Shown one piece after another: positions 16,757 through 25,655 of a DNA stretch of 64,000 nucleotides. The notes under the pieces were generated by a model, which was given only the letters and a program-made list of their open reading frames with translations, searched no databases and had not been told where the DNA came from. How positions within the stretch are numbered: the first letter of the stretch is position 1; every line of letters starts with the position of its first letter. The stretch is taken from NCBI GenBank assembly GCA_900548385.1, contig URKJ01000016.1, forward strand, positions 1 to 64,000. The letters are read 5' to 3'. The DNA is from an uncultured bacterium (GTDB taxonomy: Bacteria; Verrucomicrobiota; Lentisphaeria; Victivallales; UBA1829). The translations under genes were made by a program, and so were the position numbers.

Positions 16757-18969
16757 TTCTGGTTCCTTTCTGCAAGACCCGGAAGCGGTCTGTCATACAC
16801 TTGTTTTCCCTGTTCCAAAACCGTCACTCTGCCGCCGACCGCACCGGAACGGCGGAACAGAACGCGGTAAATACGTCCGCAATACGGAATCTCCACCCCG
16901 TCGCATTCCGGCTCCGATATTTTCCGGACCGGAACCATCGTGCTCAAATTCTCCGTTCCGACCTGCAGAACATGCAGGAAAACGGTCCGCTTCGTGCCGG
17001 AAGCCTCACGGATTTCAAACCGGAACCGTCCGAACCAGTTCGGACGCTCCAGCACCTTGCGGTGATTCGTCAACTCCCAGTTCCGCCCGTTGGTCCGGAA
17101 CTCGCTTCCCGCTCCGCCGATCACTTCAACCGCAGCATTACGGGGCAAAACGGTTTTCAGCAGCAGAGTTCCTTTTCCCGCCCGGCTCAGCCAGAAACCG
17201 CTCTTCCGCTCCGGACGGTTCTGGGTATGGAGCAGAAACACTTTTTCCTGTCCGGAATTCGCGGATTCCACACGGTCGTATACGATAAAAAGGTCCGGTT
17301 CGATCCATACGAACTGGCGGACCACTTCCCGGCAGACGTTTTTGCCGTAACAGCCGGTTGCGTCGGCTCCGGCCGCGGCGATCCCCGGTCCGCGGAACAG
17401 AGGAACGGGAACCGCTCTCTTTTTGTACCGTTGCCCGCCGTCGTTGAACACCGTCTGATCATCGGACCGCGCATTGGCGGGCAGATGCGCAGACGGAAGC
17501 GGTTCCCCCGGCTGACGGATCAGGATCGAATTATGCGCAACCGTCTGCGGATAATAAACCTGATGATGGCGGTGCGGTCCGCGCTCGCCGGAATCCAACG
17601 CCTGAAAGCCGTTTTTATACAGAATGAAATGATTCTCGTCGTAATGTTGGTGATTATCGGCGAATGCACCGCCCTTGAATACGGCAAACGTGTCCGCCGG
17701 AGAATTTCCTGACCGGAAGAAGGTCAGCCCGAACGCGGGAAACTGAACCGTTTTTTCCAACTGCACGTTCGATGGCCCCGGTTCCGCCGGATCAAACTGA
17801 AACAGAATGAACGGCAGGAACGGATAATGCCGCAGATTCAGAAACGAGCGCTGCCGCTCCGGAAGCGATGCAATCACCATTGCTGCCTCCGCCGCGCTGC
17901 GGGGATTCGTTTTCCGGTAAAGGTCGATCATGGAAGCCATGTGCAGATAAAGCTGTCCGTTCGCAAGCCGGTTCGTGCGGTGGAACTCATCCCCCAGCCC
18001 GTAGCAGAGGTAACCGGACGGTGCAGTCGGGATCGTCTGATACAGAAACGCGGCGGCGAACCGCTCCATCTGCGGCCAGAATGCAGAAGCGTCGATTCCC
18101 GCCGCACTGCGGAGCGTGCGGATGAAATTGAAACTGGCATGAGGATAAAACCCGAAGCTGTACCCGGTCGCAGTCGTTCCGAGCAAACCCGATCCGGCGG
18201 AAATCCGTTCCCGGTATTCCATCGTCCGGCAGTTGATGCGGTATCCTTTTTCCAGCAGTCTCTCCGCCAGCGCATCGTCCACTCCGTCCCGGAACCCGGC
18301 GAGTCCGGCGTACCAGAGCAGTCCGGGTTCGCCGTAATTTCCCGCATGCGGAGCTCCGCGGCAGACCTGATAGCCGGGATTCTGAACATGCTCCACATGC
18401 TTCATCACAGGGAGAATAAACGCGCGGCGCTCCTCCGGCGACAACTCCCCGTGGAGCCAGTCGTAAGCGATCAATGCGGAAAGCCGCTGCGTGTGCCACC
18501 ACTCCGGCATGATCCGGTAGCGGTCGCTCCAGCGGATGAACTCCACGGTCAGATTCAAATATGCTTTCGCTTTCCGCAAATAAACCGCTTCTCCTGTCGC
18601 GAGGTAAAGAATCGCGGCTTTCAGCGCGGAAAAACCGCCCGGATCACGGATCAGCGCGGCGGCATCGTTCTGCATCAGCCCCGGAACCGGTTTCCGGAAA
18701 ACCAGACGTCCGTTTTCGATACCCGCGTATTCCTCTTTCAGTTCCAAGACCGGATTCAGAGACAGAGCGTCCACTTCCCGGCGGTAACAGTCAAGCTCTT
18801 TTTTCCAACGGCTCACGGCAAGGCGGCGGAACTCCGGCAGAGCGGACCCCGTCAGAAACATCCGCGGATGCTCCGTCCGGATCCGCGACTTCAGCTCTCT
18901 GAATTCCGGTTCCGCGCACGCTCCCGCCATACCGGCGGCGAACAGAAGAATCAGGCACAGCCGTTTCAT
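16753..18969 (-). CDS. Secreted heparinase II/III-like polysaccharide lyase
   Basis: 738 residues with a signal peptide ([19 protein letters not shown]). The N-terminal ~370 residues are helical, like the (alpha/alpha) toroid of heparinase II/III and alginate lyase families: LFxTG-type opening [14 protein letters not shown], then [20 protein letters not shown]. The C-terminal beta-sheet part contains the diagnostic [20 protein letters not shown] and [12 protein letters not shown]. Such enzymes cleave uronic-acid-containing glycans by elimination. Its ATG overlaps the pseudopilin stop by 4 bases, and its stop overlaps the M14 gene by 4 bases, making a tight three-gene operon. The CAZy family cannot be fixed by eye. 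Confidence 0.87.
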   Translation of the reverse strand: MKRLCLILLFAAGMAGACAEPEFRELKSRIRTEHPRMFLTGSALPEFRRLAVSRWKKELDCYRREVDALSLNPVLELKEEYAGIENGRLVFRKPVPGLMQNDAAALIRDPGGFSALKAAILYLATGEAVYLRKAKAYLNLTVEFIRWSDRYRIMPEWWHTQRLSALIAYDWLHGELSPEERRAFILPVMKHVEHVQNPGYQVCRGAPHAGNYGEPGLLWYAGLAGFRDGVDDALAERLLEKGYRINCRTMEYRERISAGSGLLGTTATGYSFGFYPHASFNFIRTLRSAAGIDASAFWPQMERFAAAFLYQTIPTAPSGYLCYGLGDEFHRTNRLANGQLYLHMASMIDLYRKTNPRSAAEAAMVIASLPERQRSFLNLRHYPFLPFILFQFDPAEPGPSNVQLEKTVQFPAFGLTFFRSGNSPADTFAVFKGGAFADNHQHYDENHFILYKNGFQALDSGERGPHRHHQVYYPQTVAHNSILIRQPGEPLPSAHLPANARSDDQTVFNDGGQRYKKRAVPVPLFRGPGIAAAGADATGCYGKNVCREVVRQFVWIEPDLFIVYDRVESANSGQEKVFLLHTQNRPERKSGFWLSRAGKGTLLLKTVLPRNAAVEVIGGAGSEFRTNGRNWELTNHRKVLERPNWFGRFRFEIREASGTKRTVFLHVLQVGTENLSTMVPVRKISEPECDGVEIPYCGRIYRVLFRRSGAVGGRVTVLEQGKQVYDRPLPGLAERNQK

Positions 18970-19793
18970 AACGCAGTCCCTCTCGTCGCATCGAACCCGG
19001 CGCCAAGCGCGTTGACGGTCCGCCCGGTCAGCGTTCCGGTATTATTGAAAATATTCATCGACGGGTCCGCCGGCTGGGCAAGCAAAGAACTGACAGCGGT
19101 TCCGGTCACATGACCGTCACCGTACAGCACATTGCTTCTCGCGGCGTTATCCGGCCAGATATTCGCACTCATTTCCGTTATTTTCCGGCGATCCCCGCTC
19201 CCGTGACGGAAGCCGATGAACTGCAAATAATTGAACCCGATCGCATTCCATCTGCCGTTGTCCGCCATGGAAAGCACAAGCGACGGACGGCGCAGAGCGG
19301 CAAGTTTCAGAAAATAACCGTACGTCCGCGCCAGATGCAGATACAGATTGACACCGTAATGGTTCGCATTTTGAAAGCCGGCGGTCTCGTCCGCCGCAGA
19401 CGTTTTGAACGGACGCGTCTCCGACGGGCACACGAATGTGCCTTTTGTGACATTTTTACCGTAGAACTTCACCCCGTATGCCGGACAGGACGGCTTTGTC
19501 AGCTTCCCTCCGGAAATATCCGTATTCCGGTAGCCGGAAAGATATTGCACGAAGATCGTATTGTCGTAACTCCCCGGTACCAGATAATCCTCGTTTTCCG
19601 CGGAATAAAGCGCACACGCCGATCCGATCGTTTTCAGATTATTGGTACAGGAAATCTGATACGCCATCCCTTTCGCTTTCCCCAATGCGGGCAGCAGGAT
19701 TGATACAAGAATTGCAATAACCGCAATTACGACAAGCAATTCTATAAGAGAAAATTTCATGCCGCTCTGTTTTCCGAACCGTCCAACCGTCAT
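18966..19793 (-). CDS. Pseudopilin-like protein, first gene of the heparinase operon
   Basis: 275 residues. AAGGAG lies nine bases before the ATG. The leader [13 protein letters not shown] is followed by [18 protein letters not shown] with Glu5; the residue before Phe is Lys instead of Gly. In the C-terminal DG motif the usual His is Asn ([14 protein letters not shown]), a departure from the H-X9-DG consensus kept by the other five pseudopilins here. The long region after residue 40 probably forms the exposed beta domain. It is coupled to the heparinase-like gene by an ATGA overlap. It may present or chaperone the lyase, but this is unproven. Confidence 0.87.
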   Translation of the reverse strand: MTVGRFGKQSGMKFSLIELLVVIAVIAILVSILLPALGKAKGMAYQISCTNNLKTIGSACALYSAENEDYLVPGSYDNTIFVQYLSGYRNTDISGGKLTKPSCPAYGVKFYGKNVTKGTFVCPSETRPFKTSAADETAGFQNANHYGVNLYLHLARTYGYFLKLAALRRPSLVLSMADNGRWNAIGFNYLQFIGFRHGSGDRRKITEMSANIWPDNAARSNVLYGDGHVTGTAVSSLLAQPADPSMNIFNNTGTLTGRTVNALGAGFDATRGTAL

Positions 19794-19822
19794 AGCTCCG
19801 TCTCCTTTTTGATTGTTTACTG

Positions 19823-21073
19823 TTATAAATCAAGAAAAGCCATCAGCTTCTTCTGAACATTCGGAGAACGGACCTCCACTGCGGAGCGGGCGAAACCGAT
19901 CGCCGACAGTACATACCGCTCCAGCTCGTCAAGCCCCGTCCCGTCCGGCTGCAGCGCTCCGAACTGAGCAAAAAAGCGCAGACGCATCGTCTGTTCCGAT
20001 GCATTGTTGGTCAGCAGATGTCCGCATGCCTGCAAATAAACCGCATCGCTCTCACCGCCCGCCGTCAGGGAATCCACGGCGGCGTATTTCAGGACCGGGA
20101 GCCCCATTCCCCACGATGCAACCACATTCTGCGCATCCGGGGAAAGAAACGCGGATGCCACGTCGAGCGCTTCCCTCACCTGACGGCAGCTGTTGGAAAG
20201 CAGCAGGAAGTCTCCGGACATCAGAGAATAACGACGCAATCCGTTCCATGGAAGCGGAAACAGAAAAAGCATCCCCGGAAAACTGCCGTTCTGCCGTACT
20301 CCGGCAGAAAACACGCACGGGGTATCATCGTGAAAAGCACAGAAACACCACAATTTCCGGAATTTGGAAAAAACGTCCCGCACCGCATCGGCGGGGAGAC
20401 TCGCCAGCCGACCGGAACCGTTGCCGCAGGAAAACAGCTGACACAGCAGAACAAATCCGGCGGTTCTCAAATCCCAGAGAGCGCCGCCATGTTTCCGCGC
20501 CTCCGCCCCGATCGCCGACAGCGAATCATAATCCAGCGAAGAGGGCTCCGGAAGCGGAATATTCCACGCCGCCGCGCAGGAATTCAGATTCAGCACCATC
20601 GGAGAAAACAGAACCGGAAGCGCATAGGTATGCCTGCCGATCCGGTGCGTCTCAAACGGCTCCTGAAAATAATCCGGGGCGGACAGGAACCGTTCGACCA
20701 GTTCCGCCGGATACGGCATCACGGAATCGGTATACGCTCCGGCAAACGTCGCTCTGGAGCAGATCAGATCGCATTCCGGAGCCGTTGCCGGATCGTGTTC
20801 AAACCGGATCCGGAGCGACGGGAAGCGGCTTTGCACGCACCGTCCCAGTTACCGGAAAAATCCGCTGTTATGAGGAATCGGCCAGTGAATGCGCAGATCC
20901 CGTTCCTGTTTCTGTCCGACAAACGTTCCCACATACGGAACCTTGTAAATCAGCGATTTTGCCGCGAGCACCTCCAGCGCTTTCCGCACGGTCATCCCGG
21001 TGGTGGCGAACCGTTTTGCCAAATCCGCTTCGGAAGGAAACCGGACCGTATGGATCCCGTCCCCGATCTCCTG
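19823..21073 (-). pseudogene. Broken GntR-type regulator with solute-binding-protein-like effector domain
   Basis: From 21073 downward one reading frame encodes a GntR winged helix: RFPSEADLAKRFATTGMTVR, then KALEVLAAKSLIYKVPYVGT. A linker reads LRIHWPIPHNSGFFR and is followed directly by an in-frame TAA (20849-20851). After that stop the same frame continues for 341 codons (LGRCVQSRFPSLRIRFEHD and on) as an extracellular-solute-binding-like domain. There is no ATG, GTG or TTG start ahead of the HTH, and an in-frame TAG lies 18 bases upstream of it. A CAA-to-TAA or GAA-to-TAA change is the simplest cause of the internal stop. A GTG at 20836 could start the effector part alone. It sits just upstream of the heparinase operon, its presumed former target. 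Confidence 0.8.
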
Positions 21074-21075
21074 AT

Positions 21076-21101
21076 CTATAGTACTCTAAAAATTACTATA
21101 G
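21076..21101. promoter_or_regulatory. Perfect 8+8 inverted repeat, candidate operator
   Basis: CTATAGTA (21076-21083) and TACTATAG (21094-21101) are exact inverted copies with a 10-base spacer. They lie at the 5' edge of the broken GntR regulator, where an autoregulatory operator would be expected. TTGCAT and TATAGT on the minus strand overlap it as a possible promoter. Confidence 0.55.
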
Positions 21102-21214
21102 TCTTGTTTTTTCAAAATGCAAGACGGGAAAAACAAAAAAATGATAAATTTCCGGCAGATTCCGGAGCGCTGCGCCCGGAATCTGCCGGAATCATACACG
21201 GAAAACCGGGACTT

Positions 21215-22756
21215 TTAATTCTGCCTGACGTTCTTCTTCAACGCGTTGAGCAGAACGGTTTTACGGGGATTGCTTTTGGAGGGTTTCGCCCAGTCCTCAT
21301 GCTCAATGCTCCACGGCGGCCACTCGCGGAACGCATGATACGCCCAGTCCCAGCCGTACTCCTCAAACAGTTCGATGCAGTCTTTCAGGTATTGGTCCGC
21401 ACCTTTGGCGGTGTTGACCGCACTGAACTCGCCGATAAAGATCGGAACCCGGTATTTGCGCTGGAACTCAATAATCTCTTTCATGGCGACCCGCAGCTGC
21501 TCTTTATCCCAGTAAATCCCGTCGATCTCGCCGGGATACCCCCATTTGAGTTTGCCGAGAACTCCCTGATGGGAATAAGAATGCGGAGAATAGTAATGCG
21601 GCGTATAGATGATGTTCGTCCCCTCAACCGGAGTGAGTTTCATTTCCCAGGCTACGATGATCGGAGTATCGGGATCAATCCTGCGGATGACGTTCACAAG
21701 ACGCTGCGCCATCTGCTTCCACGGGCTTTTATCGGTCCGTGTGAATCCGAACTGTTCCGTCACCGGTTCGTTCAGCAGATCATAACCGTAAATCTGAGGA
21801 TTGCCTTTGTAATGGTTTGCAAGACGCCGCCATGCTTCATCCAGCGTATCAAGGCTGGTTTCTTTCGTCAGAATATTGCTGGCGACTTTCGACATCGTTG
21901 TACCGGGTCCGGTGTGCAGGTCAATGGCAATCCGGATCCCCGCGCGTTTCGCCAAAGGCAGAATCGAATCGAGACGCGCGATCTCCCGGTCGAGTCCCCG
22001 CAAATATTCTTCCGGCGTAAACGGCTTGCCTTTCCCGGCGTATTTCCGCGGATTCATCTGAAACCGCAGCAGATTGACATTCCAGCTTTTAAGCGTCTCA
22101 AACGCGGCGGGAGAGAGATCGTGTCCGCTCATGAAACCGCGGTATTTCGTCCCTTTCCCGGGACCGCGCGGAATGGAGGCGGCTTCCCGGTTCTCACGCC
22201 GGACGGCCTTCACCTCGCTGTCGGGGACCTCTTTCACCGACCAGATGCGGATATTGGCTACCTCGAACGTGCCGGACGCCTCCTGAATTCCGACCATGAA
22301 ACCGATCCGTTCCGTATCCGGCGGAAGCAGAAAGTACTTGCGGATTTTCCGCCACTCATAGGTCCCGACCGGAGTCATCGGCTCCGGATGCGATGCCCGT
22401 TTTCCGTTGGTATTGAACAACATGAATTTCGGGCCGAAATACGGCTTGGCGCCGCGGACAAGGCCCCTGCCCCGGACATCCGCCTCAAACGCAATCATTC
22501 CGCGGATCGTTCCGGGATCCATCGGCCTTGAAATGGTCGCATTGCCGTTTTTCGCCTGAAACCGGACCGCATTCCCGCCATCGGGTCCCTGTTTTTCAAG
22601 CAGGGACACCCTGCCTGCCGCTTTCCAGCCTGCCAATGCCTCCTTTGAGTCAAACTTTTCTTCAAAGAGAAGACGGTCGTTCACATACGCCGCCTGAACG
22701 GAGCATGCCAAAAACGCTCCGCCCAGGATACCAAGAATTGCTGCAAGTTTACGCAT
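21215..22756 (-). CDS. Secreted GH5-family glycoside hydrolase
   Basis: 513 residues with a signal peptide (MRKLAAILGILGGAFLACSVQA). Residues ~25-175 look like a carbohydrate-binding beta-sandwich, and the GH5 TIM barrel covers ~200-500. Predicted acid/base is Glu330 in YGYDLLNEPV and predicted nucleophile is Glu443 in PIFIGEFSA. His in IAIDLHTGPG and the HYYSPHSYSHQG segment also fit GH5. It hydrolyses beta-linked glucan, mannan or a related glycan. The stop-to-start gap to the upstream pseudopilin is 20 bases, so the two form an operon. It has a close paralogue at 23789-25339. Confidence 0.92.
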   Translation of the reverse strand: MRKLAAILGILGGAFLACSVQAAYVNDRLLFEEKFDSKEALAGWKAAGRVSLLEKQGPDGGNAVRFQAKNGNATISRPMDPGTIRGMIAFEADVRGRGLVRGAKPYFGPKFMLFNTNGKRASHPEPMTPVGTYEWRKIRKYFLLPPDTERIGFMVGIQEASGTFEVANIRIWSVKEVPDSEVKAVRRENREAASIPRGPGKGTKYRGFMSGHDLSPAAFETLKSWNVNLLRFQMNPRKYAGKGKPFTPEEYLRGLDREIARLDSILPLAKRAGIRIAIDLHTGPGTTMSKVASNILTKETSLDTLDEAWRRLANHYKGNPQIYGYDLLNEPVTEQFGFTRTDKSPWKQMAQRLVNVIRRIDPDTPIIVAWEMKLTPVEGTNIIYTPHYYSPHSYSHQGVLGKLKWGYPGEIDGIYWDKEQLRVAMKEIIEFQRKYRVPIFIGEFSAVNTAKGADQYLKDCIELFEEYGWDWAYHAFREWPPWSIEHEDWAKPSKSNPRKTVLLNALKKNVRQN

Positions 22757-22776
22757 TTTTCTTTCCTTTCCGCTTG

Positions 22777-23493
22777 TTATTCCACGAAAGCGCGGCTTCT
22801 CAGCTCCGCACCGTCCGCGACATAATCATAGTAAAGTTTCACATCCCGCCCTTTCCAATGAGTCCGGGAAGCGACATGACCATCCAGAAACAGAATATTG
22901 GCGGCGTTGTTGTGATTCGGTCCGATGGAGAACGACGTGCTCAGATGCCAGCGTCCATTGTCATTCGCCACACCGATCTGAGACTCTTTGTACTTTCCCT
23001 CTGTACTGAGGTAGCCATGATAATCCGTATCCGCGATCGCGTAGGTGCTGGAACTCTGTTTATAGGCGGCGCCCTTCAGCAACGCTCCGGTGGAAATGGG
23101 GTTGAACAGATTCTGAACCATGGCATAAGTTCTGCGGTAAGTCTTTTCCGTCTTATCTTCGGGACAGCGGAAGATTTTCCAGGAATTGGAATTTTTTACC
23201 CAGCCGTCGCTGTAAGCGCCGTTCAGATACAAGTGCCCGTACACGAAATCCCAGTAGTACATGTGCTTAATACCGGCAAACCGCGGCGCGATGTAATCGT
23301 CATAATCATTCCGGTACATGATCATGGCATTTCCGATCTGCTTCAAACCGCTGCCGCATCCGGCTTTCTGTCCCGCCATCCGCGCCTTGTTCAGTGCCGG
23401 CAGAAGCAGGCCGGCAAGGATGGCGATCACGGCAATTACCACGAGGAGCTCCAGAAGGGTGAACCCCGCCCGACGAATTTGATGTGTTTTCAT
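22777..23493 (-). CDS. Pseudopilin-like protein with H-X9-DG motif
   Basis: 238 residues; GGGAG lies just before the ATG. The leader MKTHQIRRAG is followed by [18 protein letters not shown], with the canonical Gly-1 and Glu5, so normal prepilin-peptidase processing is plausible. The C-terminal motif is intact (HNNAANILFLDGHV). It shares a transcript with the GH5 gene at 21215. Its upstream region is a near copy of that of the second GH5 gene, so both units probably answer to the same regulator. Confidence 0.92.
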   Translation of the reverse strand: MKTHQIRRAGFTLLELLVVIAVIAILAGLLLPALNKARMAGQKAGCGSGLKQIGNAMIMYRNDYDDYIAPRFAGIKHMYYWDFVYGHLYLNGAYSDGWVKNSNSWKIFRCPEDKTEKTYRRTYAMVQNLFNPISTGALLKGAAYKQSSSTYAIADTDYHGYLSTEGKYKESQIGVANDNGRWHLSTSFSIGPNHNNAANILFLDGHVASRTHWKGRDVKLYYDYVADGAELRSRAFVE

Positions 23494-23520
23494 TGCATTC
23501 TCCCGTTTTCTTTGTTCTCT

Positions 23521-23612
23521 GAACCAATTTCAAAAAGATTGGCTTTTTCTGTTAATAACTCGTTTTCCCGTGCGTCAAGCCCATCTTGACACATCCCACA
23601 CGACTTTTTCCC
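23521..23612 (-). repeat. Duplicated upstream regulatory block, copy 1
   Basis: About 92 bases nearly identical to 25373-25464. It contains the imperfect palindrome TGCGTCAAG-cccat-CTTGACACA (23571-23593), a good candidate operator. It lies immediately upstream of the pseudopilin/GH5 unit. Confidence 0.85.
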
Positions 23613-23694
23613 AAAAAATCTGCCTATGTCACCAGACGGGAGAACTTCCTGAGCCGGAGTTCTCCTACAAATTCTGGTGAAGAGGCAAAAAATC
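23612..23694. repeat. Stem-loop element flanked by 9-bp direct repeats
   Basis: CAAAAAATC occurs at 23612-23620 and again at 23686-23694. Between them lie nested arms: outer CACCAGA (23630-23636) with TCTGGTG (23673-23679), and inner GGAGAACT (23639-23646) with AGTTCTCC (23658-23665). The second copy of the surrounding block (25464-25480) lacks this piece. It looks like a miniature insertion in copy 1, or a deletion from copy 2. Confidence 0.6.
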
Positions 23695-23788
23695 AAGTTT
23701 TTGTGCGCACCTCTCCTTTCCATTACCAGGGGAATTACTAATTTTCAATTTTCAACCGAAGGAGGTAATTTCAAACATTTTCTTCAGA

Positions 23789-25339
23789 TCACCGATTCTG
23801 CCTGAAATACTTCAGAAGCGTTTTCTTTGCAGGCGTATCCTGATCGGCTTTCCGGATCCTGTATGGTGCCGCGCGTTCATATTCCACCGACCATGGCGCC
23901 CATTCGCGAAATGCATGATAGGTCCAGTCCCAACCGTATTCCTCAAAAAGTTCAATGCAGTCCTGAATGTAGCGATCGCGTCCTTCCGCCCAGGCAATGC
24001 AGGAGAATTCGCCGATGTAGATCCGGGCATTGTATTTCTGCTGGAAGTCAATGAACGGTTTCAGACAGACCCGTAGCTGTTCTTTGTCCCAGTAGACACC
24101 ATTGATATAACCGGGATACTTCCAAGCGACTCCCTGCTCGGCCACGCCCTGATGGGTCAGCGTATGCGGCTGGTAAATATGAGGAGAGTAAGCCATGTTC
24201 TCACCCGGGAAAAAGCGGGTGGCAAAAGGGTTGATGACAAGTGTCTCCGGATCCACCGTTCGAATCGCCTTTACCAGTTCTCCGGCAACACGGCTCCAAT
24301 CGTCGGCATTGATTCCGGCCGGTTCATTGAGCAGATCATATCCGTAGACATTGGGATTCTTCCGGTAGTGACTGGCAACCTTCTTCCAAGCCTTTTCCAG
24401 TGCACCGAAGTCGGAACTGTTTTTTAGATTTACACTGGCATAATTTGTCTGCTTTGCGCCGGGAATCTTTGCAAATGCGATTACGACCTTGATTCCGTTT
24501 CTTTTCAGATGGGGCATCAGAGAATCTAGACGCGCAATCCGGGAATCTACCCAGCGCGAATACTCTGCTTCTGTTTTGACCGATTCTCTTCCGGAGAACG
24601 CAAAACGGATCAGATTGGCGCCCCATTTGCCGAGATCCTCAATATCCTTTACGGTCAAACGGTTGGAATTAACCTGAAATCCCCGGAACCGGGTTATCGA
24701 ACCGGAGTAATTGTTCCGGGAATCCGCCTTGAAAATATCGCGTCCGCGACGGATGGCGGCAGCCTCTCTGTTCTTCGGTGGAACGACTGCTTTATCCGGA
24801 ATCTCGCGGCCTCGACTGATCCTGACCCAGTCCACATAAAATTCTCCGCGTCCCCTATGATTGTTGACGTGGATCGCGATTTCCGTTACATCGTCCGGCT
24901 GGAATTTCTCCACATAGTAATAGTGTGTCCAGTTCGGCGTGCCCAACTGGATCTCTGCACCTTTCCAGCGGGTCCGGTTTTTCAACGAGCGGGTTTTGTA
25001 GCAGAGTGTGATTGCGGGACCGAAATAATGCCGTTCGCCTTTCTTTAGATCTTCTCCACGGTATTTGGCCTCCAGGACATAGTATCCGCCCGCGGAAAAC
25101 ATCGCGGGATCCAGTTGGATCCGGTAAAGATTATTGTATTTCTCTTCCGGGTCCCGGATCCAGACTGCGCCATCGCCCGATTCCCCTCCGCGGGGAAGAT
25201 GAACTTTCGCGCGGGAAAGCTGGACGGGATCCATCTCCCGCTCCGTAAATTTATTTTCATACAAAGTGTGCCCCGTTTGAATCGCGCCCATTGCGCTCCA
25301 TGCGGTAAACAGGACAAAAGCAAAAACGGTCTTTCTCAT
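23789..25339 (-). CDS. Secreted GH5-family glycoside hydrolase, paralogue
   Basis: 516 residues. Two adjacent ATGs follow AGGAGG; the second (25339) has the better spacing. A signal peptide ends near residue 19. As in its neighbour at 21215, an N-terminal beta-sandwich (~20-180) leads into a GH5 barrel with predicted acid/base Glu339 in YGYDLLNEPA and nucleophile Glu444 in IYIGEFSC. The C-terminal blocks ELFEEYGWDW and YHAFREW are shared with the paralogue. In place of the IDLH segment it has VIAFAKIPGAKQ, so the active-site cleft and substrate may differ. It is upstream of the pseudopilin/GH5 pair but has its own copy of the regulatory block. Confidence 0.92.
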   Translation of the reverse strand: MRKTVFAFVLFTAWSAMGAIQTGHTLYENKFTEREMDPVQLSRAKVHLPRGGESGDGAVWIRDPEEKYNNLYRIQLDPAMFSAGGYYVLEAKYRGEDLKKGERHYFGPAITLCYKTRSLKNRTRWKGAEIQLGTPNWTHYYYVEKFQPDDVTEIAIHVNNHRGRGEFYVDWVRISRGREIPDKAVVPPKNREAAAIRRGRDIFKADSRNNYSGSITRFRGFQVNSNRLTVKDIEDLGKWGANLIRFAFSGRESVKTEAEYSRWVDSRIARLDSLMPHLKRNGIKVVIAFAKIPGAKQTNYASVNLKNSSDFGALEKAWKKVASHYRKNPNVYGYDLLNEPAGINADDWSRVAGELVKAIRTVDPETLVINPFATRFFPGENMAYSPHIYQPHTLTHQGVAEQGVAWKYPGYINGVYWDKEQLRVCLKPFIDFQQKYNARIYIGEFSCIAWAEGRDRYIQDCIELFEEYGWDWTYHAFREWAPWSVEYERAAPYRIRKADQDTPAKKTLLKYFRQNR

Positions 25340-25372
25340 CATCGAACCTCCTGATCAATTATCTTTTTGGGG

Positions 25373-25464
25373 GAACCAATTTCAAAAAGATTGGCTTTTT
25401 CTGTTAATAACTCGTTTTCCCGTGCGTCAAGCCCGTCTTGACACATCCCACACGACTTTTCCCC
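25373..25464 (-). repeat. Duplicated upstream regulatory block, copy 2 (25340-25655 gap)
   Basis: Near-identical to 23521-23612, with the palindrome TGCGTCAAG-cccgt-CTTGACACA at 25423-25445. The similarity resumes at about 25474 (AAAAAATCAAGTTTTTGTGC) after a few unmatched bases. The rest of this 316-base gap is AT-rich and shows no gene. Confidence 0.85.
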
Positions 25465-25655
25465 AAAAAACCGCAAAAAATCAAGTTTTTGTGCGCACCC
25501 CTTTCCCGTTACCACGGGAATTACTTCCTCCGAATTAAATACTTTTAAAATTAACTCCTCTGTGTTAATTATAAACGAAAACCAAAAAGAAAACAAGAGG
25601 GGGAAACTGCAAAAAACTATAAGAAAAATAAGATTTAATATAAGAAATCTGTCTT

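Noticed and set aside
20018..22531. An 837-codon open frame on the plus strand
   Set aside because: It lies opposite the GntR pseudogene and the GH5 gene, is full of Arg and Pro, and has no recognisable domain. It is a shadow created by GC-rich codon use.
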